From Arthrobacter pascens (GTDB lineage Bacteria; Actinomycetota; Actinomycetes; Actinomycetales; Micrococcaceae): DNA of 50,600 bases. Made by a program: the position numbers and the translations under genes. Below the pieces are notes generated by a model, which had not been told where the DNA came from, made no database searches, and saw nothing but the letters and a program-made list of their open reading frames with translations. The stretch spans positions 1 to 50,600 of the forward strand of contig NZ_JAFHKT010000106.1 of the NCBI RefSeq assembly GCF_017052465.1, given 5' to 3'. This document shows positions 1 to 7,341 of the stretch, piece by piece (position 1 is the first letter of the stretch; each line of letters starts with the position of its first letter).

Positions 1-365
1 AACTTACCCGGTTCCAAGACCCAAAGCAAATCAACGTTTCCGCGACCCGCCCCGCCATCAAAACCAGCCCCACCCGCAACCGGCACGCCAAACAAGCGAA
101 CCATTCACAGGCTGTTCAGAAGGGGATTTGGCCGCCTCCGGTAACCAGCTTCCCGCCGGCCCCCTCTCGGCGACTTAGAAAACAATACACCCACCCAACC
201 CCCACCGCAAACCCACCCCGAACTGGCCTGTGGTGCGGCTAAAAACCGCGTGATTCCGCGGAACCGCAGGGGGATCTGATGACAAAACCGGGGGTCGGCG
301 TCGTAATTCCGTTCTGTGTGGTGCGTCACGCGCAACCTAGCGCGGGATGCGCCGTGCGGAAACGC
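1..365. other. No gene recognised
   Basis: I see no convincing coding sequence here. A proline-rich frame open from the first base closes near 162, and an arginine-rich frame on the minus strand (105-335) resembles no family. The stretch is probably the intergenic region downstream of the ribosomal protein cluster; a gene entering from the left edge cannot be excluded. Confidence 0.4.
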
Positions 366-403
366 AAAAAAGGGCCGGCAACCAAACGGTTGCCGGCCCT
401 TTT
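366..403 (-). terminator. Rho-independent terminator of rpmB-rpmG-rpsN
   Basis: Two perfectly complementary 16-base arms (368-383 and 388-403, core GGGCCGGCAACC) enclose a 4-base loop. Read on the minus strand the hairpin is followed by a run of six T. It lies 27 bases beyond the rpsN stop, as expected for the end of that transcript. Confidence 0.9.
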
Positions 404-430
404 CAAGCAGCTGGAATCAGCGGTGCTGAA

Positions 431-736
431 TTACCAGGAAGACTTGGTGATGCCCGGGAGCTCACCACGGTGAGCCATGTCGCGGAAACGAACACGGGAG
501 ATACCAAACTTCTGGAAGGTACCGCGGGGACGGCCGTCGATGATGTCGCGGTTACGCAGACGGATCGGGGAGGCGTTGCGGGGCAGCTTCTGCAGGCCGA
601 GGCGTGCAGCTTCGCGTGCTTCATCCGTCGCGTTGGGGTCAACCAGGGTCTTCTTCAGCTCGAGGCGCTTTGCGGCGTAACGCTCAACGATGACCTTGCG
701 CTGCTCGTTACGAGCAATCTTGGACTTCTTAGCCAT
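431..736 (-). CDS. rpsN: 30S ribosomal protein S14, zinc-independent type
   Basis: The 101-residue product has the long form of S14, a small-subunit head protein that binds 16S rRNA: basic N-terminus ([12 protein letters not shown]), central [14 protein letters not shown] and the conserved C-terminal [19 protein letters not shown]. It contains no cysteine, so it is the C-minus type that needs no zinc ribbon. It is last in a three-gene minus-strand cluster after rpmB and rpmG, two bases beyond the rpmG stop, and is followed by a strong terminator. In mycobacteria the equivalent C-minus set is induced by zinc starvation through Zur; whether that holds here is inference. Confidence 0.95.
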   Translation of the reverse strand: MAKKSKIARNEQRKVIVERYAAKRLELKKTLVDPNATDEAREAARLGLQKLPRNASPIRLRNRDIIDGRPRGTFQKFGISRVRFRDMAHRGELPGITKSSW

Positions 737-738
737 GT

Positions 739-906
739 TTAGCGCTCCTCTCGGAATTCGACGTGCTGGCGGATCTTGGGGTCGTACTTCTTCAGGACCA
801 GGCGGTCCGGGTCGTTACGACGGTTCTTCCGGGTGACGTAGGTGTAACCCGTGCCCGCGGTCGACTTGAGCTTGATGATCGGACGTACGTCCTTGTCCTT
901 AGCCAC
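739..906 (-). CDS. rpmG: 50S ribosomal protein L33, zinc-independent type
   Basis: Translation from a GTG start gives 55 residues beginning [20 protein letters not shown] and containing [23 protein letters not shown] and a REER end, the typical L33 sequence of the large ribosomal subunit. No cysteines are present, so the zinc-binding CxxC pairs of the C-plus form are missing. The GTG start shares one base with the TAG stop of rpmB (TAGTG), which indicates coupled translation, and rpsN follows after two bases. It resembles the rpmG1 copy of the mycobacterial alternative ribosomal protein operon. Confidence 0.95.
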   Translation of the reverse strand: MAKDKDVRPIIKLKSTAGTGYTYVTRKNRRNDPDRLVLKKYDPKIRQHVEFREER

Positions 907-1142
907 TAGAGCTTCACCCCTCGTGCAAGAATGCTGGCAACGACTGCGTCGATACCGCGTACGTCGATGGTCTTAATGCCCTTTGCAGAGACCTGCAGGG
1001 TGACATTGCGGCGCAGGGACGGAACCCAGTAGCGCTTCTTCTGAATGTTCGGGTCGAACCGGCGCTTGTTGCGGCGGTGCGAGTGCGAAATGCTGTGTCC
1101 AAAGCCCGGCTCGGCTCCGGTCACCTGGCAGTGTGCTGCCAT
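906..1142 (-). CDS. rpmB: 50S ribosomal protein L28, zinc-independent type
   Basis: The 78-residue product starts [20 protein letters not shown] and continues [14 protein letters not shown], characteristic of L28. It has a single cysteine (C5), so it cannot form the four-cysteine zinc site of the C-plus form. It is first in the rpmB-rpmG-rpsN cluster. A GAGGAG ribosome-binding site lies seven bases before the ATG. Gene content and order match the Zur-controlled alternative set of mycobacteria, but only a weak Zur-like sequence is visible upstream (1156-1171). Confidence 0.95.
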   Translation of the reverse strand: MAAHCQVTGAEPGFGHSISHSHRRNKRRFDPNIQKKRYWVPSLRRNVTLQVSAKGIKTIDVRGIDAVVASILARGVKL

Positions 1143-1516
1143 GACGACTCTCCTCTGAAAAATGATTGAAACGGCTGGCAGCGTTCTGCGTCACCGTGCG
1201 GCAGGCGGCGTCCGCATCCAGTCCCCATGCTTTTCGTCTTTCCGCAGGCATAAATTCTTCGGCAAGTCCGGGAATCCGTGCTGCGGCGAAATACGATGGG
1301 CCGCGGGCACCGGGCAATGGAAGCCACTGCGAAGTGCCGGGATGCTGGGCGAATACAGGAATGCACGCAACTTGAGCCCCTAACTACCGGCCTGCGGGAC
1401 TGTTATTACTGCATACAGCCGCCGCCAACCGGAGCAATTGCACACGCTCCGCGCCACCTAGCGCCTACCAAGTCTACGAGACGTGCGAATTAAAGGCTAA
1501 TCCGGCGGCGCAAACC
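1143..1516. other. Intergenic leader of rpmB, no gene seen
   Basis: No frame here resembles a protein. The part next to rpmB holds its ribosome-binding site and an A/T-rich patch (1156-1171; minus strand TTTCAATCATTTTTCA) that partly resembles the actinobacterial Zur palindrome TGAAAATCATTTTCA but with an inserted base and poor left arm. The remainder separates rpmB from the 3' end of the SGNH hydrolase gene. Confidence 0.4.
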
Positions 1517-2278
1517 TCAGAGGCGGGTGAGTTGCGGGTACTTCGGCTGGAGTCCGTCGCCTGAGGATTTTCCGGTGACGCGCCGGACAACCCAGGGCGC
1601 GGCGAACTCGCGGAACCATTGCGCATTCGCGCGAAGGGCTTCGACCCCTCTGAGCTCGGGCACCGGAGTCATGGGCGGAACGTCGATGGAGTGGTCATGC
1701 TCAAGCACGGTGAGGACGCGCTTGGCCATGTTGGCGTGCCCGGCTGAAGACATGTGCATGCGGTCCTTAGCCCACATGCCCCAGTCGTAATACTCGTTGA
1801 AGCGCCAATAGTCCACCAGCAGCGCTCCGTGGTCTCCGGCGATGCCGCGCACGAGTTCGTTGTAGATGGCAGTGCGGCCGCGCATGGTGCCGAACACCTT
1901 TGAGCCGCGGGCGTCGAAACCGGTGAACATCACCACCGTGGCGCCGGTCGCCCTGAGTTTGCGGATCCCGGCGTCGTACTCCTCGAGCAGGTTGTCGATG
2001 TCGACCTTGGGCCGGAGGATGTCATTGGCGCCGGCGTAGATGCTCACCAACGTGGGTTGCAGTTCGACGGCGGCATCCACCTGCTCTGCCAGAATCTGGC
2101 GTAGCTTCTTGCCACGGATGGCGAGGTTCGCGTAGCCAAACCCCGGATCGGCTGCACCCAGTTGCTCGGCAACCCGGTCTGCCCAGCCGCGGACGCCATT
2201 GGGGCGGGCGGGGTCGTCGTCACCGACGCCTTCCGTGAAGGAGTCTCCCAAGGCTACGAAGCGGGACATGAAATCCAT
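1517..2278 (-). CDS. SGNH/GDSL-type hydrolase
   Basis: A predicted serine esterase or lipase-like hydrolase of 253 residues, cytosolic because no signal peptide is seen. The SGNH blocks are present: GDSFTEG with nucleophile Ser13, the glycine in YANLAIRG, the asparagine in AGANDIL (about residue 85), and the catalytic DRMH pair (Asp172, His175). The start at MDFMSR is preferred to an ATG/GTG 36 bases upstream because the family begins just before the GDS block; a second ATG lies three codons later. A paralog sits at 3249-4082 with the same VRGWADRVAE segment. The substrate cannot be told from sequence. Confidence 0.85.
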   Translation of the reverse strand: MDFMSRFVALGDSFTEGVGDDDPARPNGVRGWADRVAEQLGAADPGFGYANLAIRGKKLRQILAEQVDAAVELQPTLVSIYAGANDILRPKVDIDNLLEEYDAGIRKLRATGATVVMFTGFDARGSKVFGTMRGRTAIYNELVRGIAGDHGALLVDYWRFNEYYDWGMWAKDRMHMSSAGHANMAKRVLTVLEHDHSIDVPPMTPVPELRGVEALRANAQWFREFAAPWVVRRVTGKSSGDGLQPKYPQLTRL

Positions 2279-2359
2279 GGGTCCAGTCTGCCAGCAGTTG
2301 CCGCGAGCAACCAAGGCGCGCCTGATCGTGGTGGCCGCTCCGGGGGCTACCGCCGGCGG

Positions 2360-2851
2360 CTACTTCCTGGGTGGCTGTTCGCGGAGGATCCAGTGGTTAC
2401 TGTCCAAGCGAGCCACGATCTTTTCCCCGATGCGCGCAAGGTCCGTGACGTCTTGCTCGGTCAGGGCGTCAAGGAACAGGGAGCGGACTGATTCCACGTG
2501 ACCCGGAGCCAGGCCCACAATCGTCTTCATGCCCCGCTCCGTCAGGTGCGCGGTGGTCACACGTGCATCGCCCGGGTGCGGCCGGCGTTCCACCCATCCG
2601 CGGCTTTGGAGTTTGGTGACCACGTGCGAAAGCCTGGAGAGTGACGAACTGGTCCGGGCGGCCAATTCACTCATGGGCAGGAAGCGCCCCTCGGCCTCGG
2701 AGAGCATCGCCAGAACGTTGTAGTCGAACAGCGACAACTTGCCGGCCGTGTGCAACTGGGTATCCAGGGCCGCCGGCAGCATGGTGTTAATGCTCAGCTG
2801 GGCGAGCCAGGCCCGGCGTTCATCGGCGTTGAGCCAGCGCGGTTCGGTCAT
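2360..2851 (-). CDS. MarR-family transcriptional regulator
   Basis: The 163-residue protein has the MarR layout: N-terminal dimerisation helix, a winged helix-turn-helix at about 55-105 (MSELAARTSSSLSRLSHVVT then LQSRGWVERR), the DAR-containing wing (HPGDARVTTAHLTERG), and a C-terminal dimerisation helix. Such proteins usually repress a nearby gene and release DNA on binding a small ligand. It is read away from the YciI-like gene at 2941, leaving 89 bases for a shared control region, and towards the SGNH hydrolase. No clear palindromic operator was found. Confidence 0.88.
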   Translation of the reverse strand: MTEPRWLNADERRAWLAQLSINTMLPAALDTQLHTAGKLSLFDYNVLAMLSEAEGRFLPMSELAARTSSSLSRLSHVVTKLQSRGWVERRPHPGDARVTTAHLTERGMKTIVGLAPGHVESVRSLFLDALTEQDVTDLARIGEKIVARLDSNHWILREQPPRK

Positions 2852-2940
2852 GGCTCCATCCTAGGAGAAAAGAAGATTGACGGTTCAAGCGGCGCACCTT
2901 CCCGGGTAGGGAATCCGGGAGAAACGGTAGGCTGGCGGGC

Positions 2941-3243
2941 ATGTACGTAGTTTCCCTGACATACAAGGTCGCCCAAGATATCGTGGATTACCACCTGGAC
3001 GCCCACGTCGCCTGGCTCAAGGACGCCTTCGACGAGGGCGTATTCATGGCCGCCGGCAGGAAGGTCCCCCGCACCGGCGGCCTGCTGCTGTCGAAAGCCG
3101 ACCGGCATACGCTGGACGCTTCCCTCGCGCAAGACCCGTTCTACGTCAACGGTGTGGCCGAGTTCGAAGTCATGGAATTCGCTGCGACCCGCGTGGCTCC
3201 GGGTTTTGAGAACCTGCTGGACCAGCCTGGGCCGCCGAACTAG
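2941..3243 (+). CDS. YciI-like family protein
   Basis: A 100-residue protein of the YciI/YCII-related ferredoxin-like fold. The start MYVVSLTYK, the conserved histidine-containing strand (DYHLDAHVAWLKDAFDEG), the GGLLL segment and the acidic DPFYVNGVAEFEVMEF region match this family. The biochemical role is unknown for most members; some are dehydrochlorinase-like. It is transcribed divergently from the MarR gene and ends five bases before the oppositely oriented SGNH hydrolase gene. Confidence 0.8.
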   Translation: MYVVSLTYKVAQDIVDYHLDAHVAWLKDAFDEGVFMAAGRKVPRTGGLLLSKADRHTLDASLAQDPFYVNGVAEFEVMEFAATRVAPGFENLLDQPGPPN

Positions 3244-3248
3244 CCGAC

Positions 3249-4082
3249 TCAGCGCTCGGCCTGTTCGATCAGCTTCTTCAGGCCGCCCTTGCGGGGCACT
3301 TTCACAGGATCGGGCCAGCGCGGACTGAGGTTGTCTCCCAGCGTCACACCACGGAGTTTCCGTCCGAACAGCGGGAGCACCCAGTCGTTCACCCAGCGTC
3401 GTTGCCGTCTCTCCCAGTCGCGGAGCGTCATTCTCGACGGGGGTTCCCACTCCTTGAGGCTGATCTTGTGCGGCACGCCGAGGTGGTCCAGGACCTGGGC
3501 GGCCACATATTTGTGGCCGGCCTTGGACATGTGCAGGCGGTCCGCGTCCCACATCCGGCGGTCCTGCAGGGCATCGAAGCACCAATAGTCCACCAACACG
3601 GCCCCGTATTTGGCAGCAAGTTCCCGCACCCGTTCGTTATAAGCGGCGTTTCTCTTTTTCAGCGGCTCCAGCAGTGCGGACACCCTGATGTCGAATCCGG
3701 TGAACAGCACCAGGGTGGCACCGGTTCCGGCAAGCGTCGCCACGAGCGCCTCGTACTGGGCCATGAGCACGTCCATGTCCGTCCCGAAGTCCAGGATGTC
3801 GTTGCCGCCGGCATACAGCGTAATGAGTGTCGGTTCCAGGGCCAGCGCCGGTTCCAGCTGTTCGGCGATGACGTGGCGCAGCCGTTTGCTCCTGATCGCC
3901 AGGTTGGCGTACTCCCAGCCCGCCTCCGCCTTGGCGAGCCTCTCCGCCACGCGGTCGGCCCAGCCCCGCACACCGTTGGGCAGATGCTTGCTCCGATCCC
4001 CCACCCCCTCGGTGAACGAATCACCCAAGGCCACATATCGCCGTCGCCCATGCCGATCCGGAAGCAAAGGATAAGAACCCAT
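3249..4082 (-). CDS. SGNH/GDSL-type hydrolase, paralog of the 1517-2278 gene
   Basis: A 277-residue predicted esterase with block I YVALGDSFTEG (Ser22), AGGNDIL (Asn94) and DRLHMSKAGH (Asp181, His184). It shares PNGVRGWADRVAE and the YANLAIR region with the other SGNH gene, so the two arose by duplication or are related acquisitions. The ATG at 4082 is chosen because the family block I begins about 18 residues later; the frame stays open for another 190 codons, but that extension is arginine/serine-rich and overlaps the siderophore-interacting gene. The C-terminal tail is rich in basic residues. Confidence 0.85.
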   Translation of the reverse strand: MGSYPLLPDRHGRRRYVALGDSFTEGVGDRSKHLPNGVRGWADRVAERLAKAEAGWEYANLAIRSKRLRHVIAEQLEPALALEPTLITLYAGGNDILDFGTDMDVLMAQYEALVATLAGTGATLVLFTGFDIRVSALLEPLKKRNAAYNERVRELAAKYGAVLVDYWCFDALQDRRMWDADRLHMSKAGHKYVAAQVLDHLGVPHKISLKEWEPPSRMTLRDWERRQRRWVNDWVLPLFGRKLRGVTLGDNLSPRWPDPVKVPRKGGLKKLIEQAER

Positions 4083-4136
4083 CCGCACAAGGTACCCGCC
4101 CGGAGAAACGCGGAGGGAAACCGCAGGTGAACGCCA

Positions 4137-4241
4137 ACGCTCCCTCAGATCCCGCAGCACCTCACCCAACGCTCCCTCACTCACACCCACCAAAAGTGAG
4201 GGAGCGTCAGGCAACACACCCACCAAAAGTGAGGGAGCGTC
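4137..4241. repeat. Cluster of ACGCTCCCTCA inverted and direct repeats
   Basis: Four copies of the 11-mer ACGCTCCCTCA occur in 105 bases: forward at 4137-4147 and 4169-4179, inverted at 4197-4207 and 4230-4240. The second and third form a 13-base-arm hairpin (4169-4181 with 4195-4207), and a 27-base unit is directly repeated at 4182-4208 and 4215-4241. The cluster fills the gap after the siderophore-interacting gene and could act as its 3' end, though no T-run follows. Confidence 0.85.
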
Positions 4242-4245
4242 GGGG

Positions 4246-5343
4246 TTAGAGTTCGGCCTTCCCCTGCCGCCAGTACCCCATGAAGGCAACCTGCTTCCGG
4301 TCGATGCCAACGTCCCGGACCAGGTAGCGCCGCAGGTCCTTGATGACGCCGGCTTCGCCCGCCATCCAGGCATAGAAGGGCATGGCACCCGCGGGAACGG
4401 CCGGGTTCTTGGTGGCTCCGATCGCTGCCGTATCCATGCGCGCCGGCGTCTCCCACAGGATGTCCTGGTCGACGTTGACGTCCTCCGGCTCCGGGCCTGC
4501 CGCCGCGTCGGTGGACTTGATGCCCACCCAGCCCGGCACCGGGACGGCGGCGCGGACAGCTTCCTGGAGCAGTTGGCCGTGCGGACGCGAGCGTCCGATC
4601 GCGGCACCGCGGGCGAGCCAGGTGATGTCGACGTCGGCTTTTGTCTGGAGATCGAGGAAGTCACCGGCCTCCGGGACTTCCAGGAACGCGTGCCCGGTCA
4701 TGTACTCCGGAAGGCTTTCCAGGATGGCGCTGATGGCCGGAACGGCCGTCTCGTCACCCGCCAAGAGGACGCGCTGTGCCAGGCCAGGACGCCACTCAAT
4801 GCCCGAGTAGATCTCCGCCGTCACGCAGTGCGCGGCCCGGTTGTTCGGCCCGATGATGGTCAGGGCATCGCCCGGGCGGGCATTGAGCGCCCAGTTGGCC
4901 GCTGGGCCGCCATGACCGGCAGCATCGAAGTGCATCACGAAGTCGACGTCGATCTCGGGGTACACGGCGTCGAGCCGGGCCTGCCGCACGGTGTAGGTGC
5001 GCATGGAGCCACGGATCGCCGGATCCATGGCGAGCCACTCCTTGTACCAGCCGGTGTTTTCCATGTGGAAAGGCGGCAGCTCAAGCTGAGTGCCGTCGTC
5101 GGCCAGGGAAGGGATCACGAGCTTGATGCGCAGGTCCATGGTCCTGCCGTGCACGCCAAAGTCCCGCAGCGAGTAGCCACCGAATGTGATGCGGCGGAAG
5201 TTGGCGCCGAGCTCCTGGACGGCGCTGACCGTGACGTCGAAGGCGAGCGTCATCGGCTCGGTGGCGAACTGCGGCATGGCCCCGGACCTTTCTCGCGGCG
5301 TGGCCTTCGTGGCTGTTCCTGCCGGGCCGTTGACTGAGCTCAT
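4246..5343 (-). CDS. Siderophore-interacting protein (FAD-dependent ferric-siderophore reductase)
   Basis: The 365-residue protein belongs to the SIP family that reduces ferric siderophores in the cytoplasm so that iron is released. Visible marks are the FAD-binding RTYTVRQ motif (about residue 115), the NAD(P)-binding-like GDETAVPAI segment, and the C-terminal FYAWMAGEAGVIKDLRRYLVRD and MGYWRQGKAE blocks typical of the family. It is the last gene of the uptake operon; its ATG overlaps the ATPase stop by four bases (ATGA). This order fits import followed by reduction. A 30-residue low-complexity N-terminus precedes the domain, so the start could be the later ATG of MPQFA. Confidence 0.93.
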   Translation of the reverse strand: MSSVNGPAGTATKATPRERSGAMPQFATEPMTLAFDVTVSAVQELGANFRRITFGGYSLRDFGVHGRTMDLRIKLVIPSLADDGTQLELPPFHMENTGWYKEWLAMDPAIRGSMRTYTVRQARLDAVYPEIDVDFVMHFDAAGHGGPAANWALNARPGDALTIIGPNNRAAHCVTAEIYSGIEWRPGLAQRVLLAGDETAVPAISAILESLPEYMTGHAFLEVPEAGDFLDLQTKADVDITWLARGAAIGRSRPHGQLLQEAVRAAVPVPGWVGIKSTDAAAGPEPEDVNVDQDILWETPARMDTAAIGATKNPAVPAGAMPFYAWMAGEAGVIKDLRRYLVRDVGIDRKQVAFMGYWRQGKAEL

Positions 5344-6167
5344 GAGACCAACTCCAGGGTTGTGGTTGCGGCTTTTGGGGCAGCGTGGTGGCGGCCGATC
5401 GGGATGATCAGCGGAGTGCCGGACACGGGGTCCGGCAGCACGCGGGATTCCAGCCCGAAAACGTCCAGGACGAGCTCCTCGGTGATCACATCGGCAGCTC
5501 CTCCCTCGGCGACGATCCGGCCGCCCTTGAGGGCAATGACGTGGTCCGCGTACCGGGCCGCGAGGTTGAGGTCGTGCAGCACGATGGCCACCGTGGTGCC
5601 GCGCTGCCGGTTGAGGTCGGTCACAAGGTCCAGCACCTCCACCTGGTGCGCGAGGTCCAGGTACGTGGTGGGCTCATCGAGCAGAAGCACGTCCGTTTCC
5701 TGCGCCAATGCCATGGCGATCCACACGCGCTGGCGCTGCCCGCCGGACAGCTCGTCGACGTTCCGCCCGGCGAGGTCCAGCGTTTCGGTGATTTCCAGCG
5801 CGCGCTGCACCGCGGCGTCGTCCTTCTCTGACCAGCTGCGGAAGAGGCCCTGGTGCGGGTACCGGCCACGGCCCACCAGGTCCCGGACGGTGATGCCGTC
5901 GGGGGCGGTGGGGTGCTGCGGCAGCAGACCCAGGGTGCGCGCCAGTTCGCGTGCGGGGACGGAATGGATGTCCTTGCCGTCGAGGGTGACCGTTCCGCCG
6001 GCGGGTTTGAGCAGCCGGGACAGCCCCCGAAGGAGCGTGGACTTGCCGCAGGCGTTGGCGCCCACGATCATGGTCACCCGGCCCTCCGGGATCTCTGCGG
6101 TGAGCCCCTCCACGACGCGCCGCTGGTCGTACTGCAGCGTCAGGTCCTTCGCTTTGAGAACAGCCAT
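5340..6167 (-). CDS. Iron-siderophore ABC transporter ATP-binding protein
   Basis: The FepC/FecE-type ATPase of an iron-chelate importer, 275 residues. Walker A is GANACGKST (36-44), the signature is LSGGQRQR near residue 143, and Walker B is LLLDEPTTYLD. The sequence PQHPTAPDGITVRDLVGRGRYPHQG is characteristic of the iron-chelate subfamily. The ATG at 6167 is preferred because GAAAGG lies nine bases before it; an in-frame ATG at 6176 abuts that site. The gene starts right at the permease stop and overlaps the next gene by four bases. Confidence 0.95.
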   Translation of the reverse strand: MAVLKAKDLTLQYDQRRVVEGLTAEIPEGRVTMIVGANACGKSTLLRGLSRLLKPAGGTVTLDGKDIHSVPARELARTLGLLPQHPTAPDGITVRDLVGRGRYPHQGLFRSWSEKDDAAVQRALEITETLDLAGRNVDELSGGQRQRVWIAMALAQETDVLLLDEPTTYLDLAHQVEVLDLVTDLNRQRGTTVAIVLHDLNLAARYADHVIALKGGRIVAEGGAADVITEELVLDVFGLESRVLPDPVSGTPLIIPIGRHHAAPKAATTTLELVS

Positions 6168-6168
6168 G

Positions 6169-7341
6169 TCAGGCATCCTTTCGGTTGGCGGTGACGAGAA
6201 GCCAGAGCAGGAAGGGGGCGCCCAGGGCGCCGGTGACCACACCGACCGGCAGCACCGTGCCGTCCAGCAGCAGCGGGGCGATGTTGGCGGCGAAGTAGTC
6301 GGCGGCCAGGACGATCAGCGCACCCACCAGGGCCGACGCCGGGAGGCTGGCTTTGCCGGCGAAGCGGCGGGCAATGGGGCCGGCCAGGAAGGCGACGAAG
6401 GCCACCGGCCCTGCTGCCGCCGTCGCCACCGCTGCCAGCGCGACGGCGGTGAGCACCACGCCCAGCCGGGTGCGGTGCACGCGGATGCCGAGTCCGGCGG
6501 CGGTGTCATCGCCGAGTTCGATGATGCGCAGCGGTCCGGCCAGGACCGCGACCGCGGGCACGAGGATCAGGAGGGCCGCCGCCAGCACGCCGGCACGGTC
6601 CCAGCTCGCGGCGTTGAGTGAGCCGTTGAGCCAGACGAGGGCATCGGCCGCGGTGCGGATGTCCGTGCGGGTCAGCAGGAAGTTCACCAGCGCGCCGAGT
6701 GCCGAGGCAATCCCGACGCCCGCGAGGATGAGCCGGTTGCCGGCGGCGCTGCCGGTTCCCGCGCCGGCTCCCGCACGCAGCGTGCCGCTGCGGGAGATGC
6801 CGTAGACCACTGCCGCCACGCCCAGGGCACCGCCCAGGGCCGCGCCCGAAACGGCGGCACCGGAGGCCCCGAATACGACGATGGCCGTGACGGCGGCGGC
6901 GCTGGCACCGTAGCTGATGCCGATGACGTCGGGGCTGGCCAGCGGGTTGCGGAGCATGGTCTGGAACAGGCCGCCGGACAGTCCAAAGGCGAGCCCGATC
7001 ATGGTGCCGATGACCGCCCGCGGCAGTTTGCTCTCCATCACGATGAAGCTGGCACCCGGAATCTTCTCGCCACCGGCGAAGTGCGCGGTGAGGATCCGGA
7101 AGAAGTCCGGGATGGTGACCGTGTAGCTGCCGAGCAGGATGCCCGCGGCGAAGAGGATCACGACGGCGGCGCCCAAGATCGCTGTCCGGTTCAGCAGCGT
7201 CCGGCGCAGGAACGATGCGCGAGCGGGCAGATAATGCCCTGTTTTCGCGGTTTTGAGGGCATTATCTGCCCGTTCGCGCTGGGGGTGAGGGGCCTCAAGT
7301 GTCCGTTCGCGCTGGCCTGTTGGTGCGGGGTTCGTGCTCAC
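6169..7341 (-). CDS. FecCD-family iron-siderophore permease
   Basis: Inner-membrane permease of 390 residues with nine to ten hydrophobic helices of the FecCD/BtuC type; GASFIVMESKLPRAVIGTMIGLAFGLSGGLFQTMLRNPLASPDVIGIS is the typical first-loop block. The GTG at 7341 overlaps the upstream permease stop (GTGA), which supports that start over a GTG/ATG 33 bases upstream. Residues 10-45 are odd: they are translated from a palindromic repeat (7219-7315) and read as a charged tail with two QRER copies, ahead of the first membrane helix. It pairs with the other permease as a heterodimer. Confidence 0.93.
   Translation of the reverse strand: MSTNPAPTGQRERTLEAPHPQRERADNALKTAKTGHYLPARASFLRRTLLNRTAILGAAVVILFAAGILLGSYTVTIPDFFRILTAHFAGGEKIPGASFIVMESKLPRAVIGTMIGLAFGLSGGLFQTMLRNPLASPDVIGISYGASAAAVTAIVVFGASGAAVSGAALGGALGVAAVVYGISRSGTLRAGAGAGTGSAAGNRLILAGVGIASALGALVNFLLTRTDIRTAADALVWLNGSLNAASWDRAGVLAAALLILVPAVAVLAGPLRIIELGDDTAAGLGIRVHRTRLGVVLTAVALAAVATAAAGPVAFVAFLAGPIARRFAGKASLPASALVGALIVLAADYFAANIAPLLLDGTVLPVGVVTGALGAPFLLWLLVTANRKDA
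7219..7315. repeat. Palindromic repeat embedded in permease coding sequence
   Basis: Arms 7219-7240 and 7256-7277 pair over 22 bases with one mismatch (core GGGCAGATAATGCCCT), separated by a 15-base loop. A direct repeat CCGTTCGCGCTGG follows at 7270-7282 and 7303-7315. All of it is read in frame in the N-terminal tail of the permease. The second part resembles the element at 8352-8415. Confidence 0.9.

Noticed and set aside
1156..1171. Zur box before rpmB
   Set aside because: Only one half fits the consensus and it needs an extra base; it is mentioned as a weak candidate but not listed as a site.
3402..4130. 242-codon plus-strand frame opposite the second SGNH gene
   Set aside because: It is the complement of a well-supported hydrolase gene with intact catalytic blocks and has no recognisable domain.
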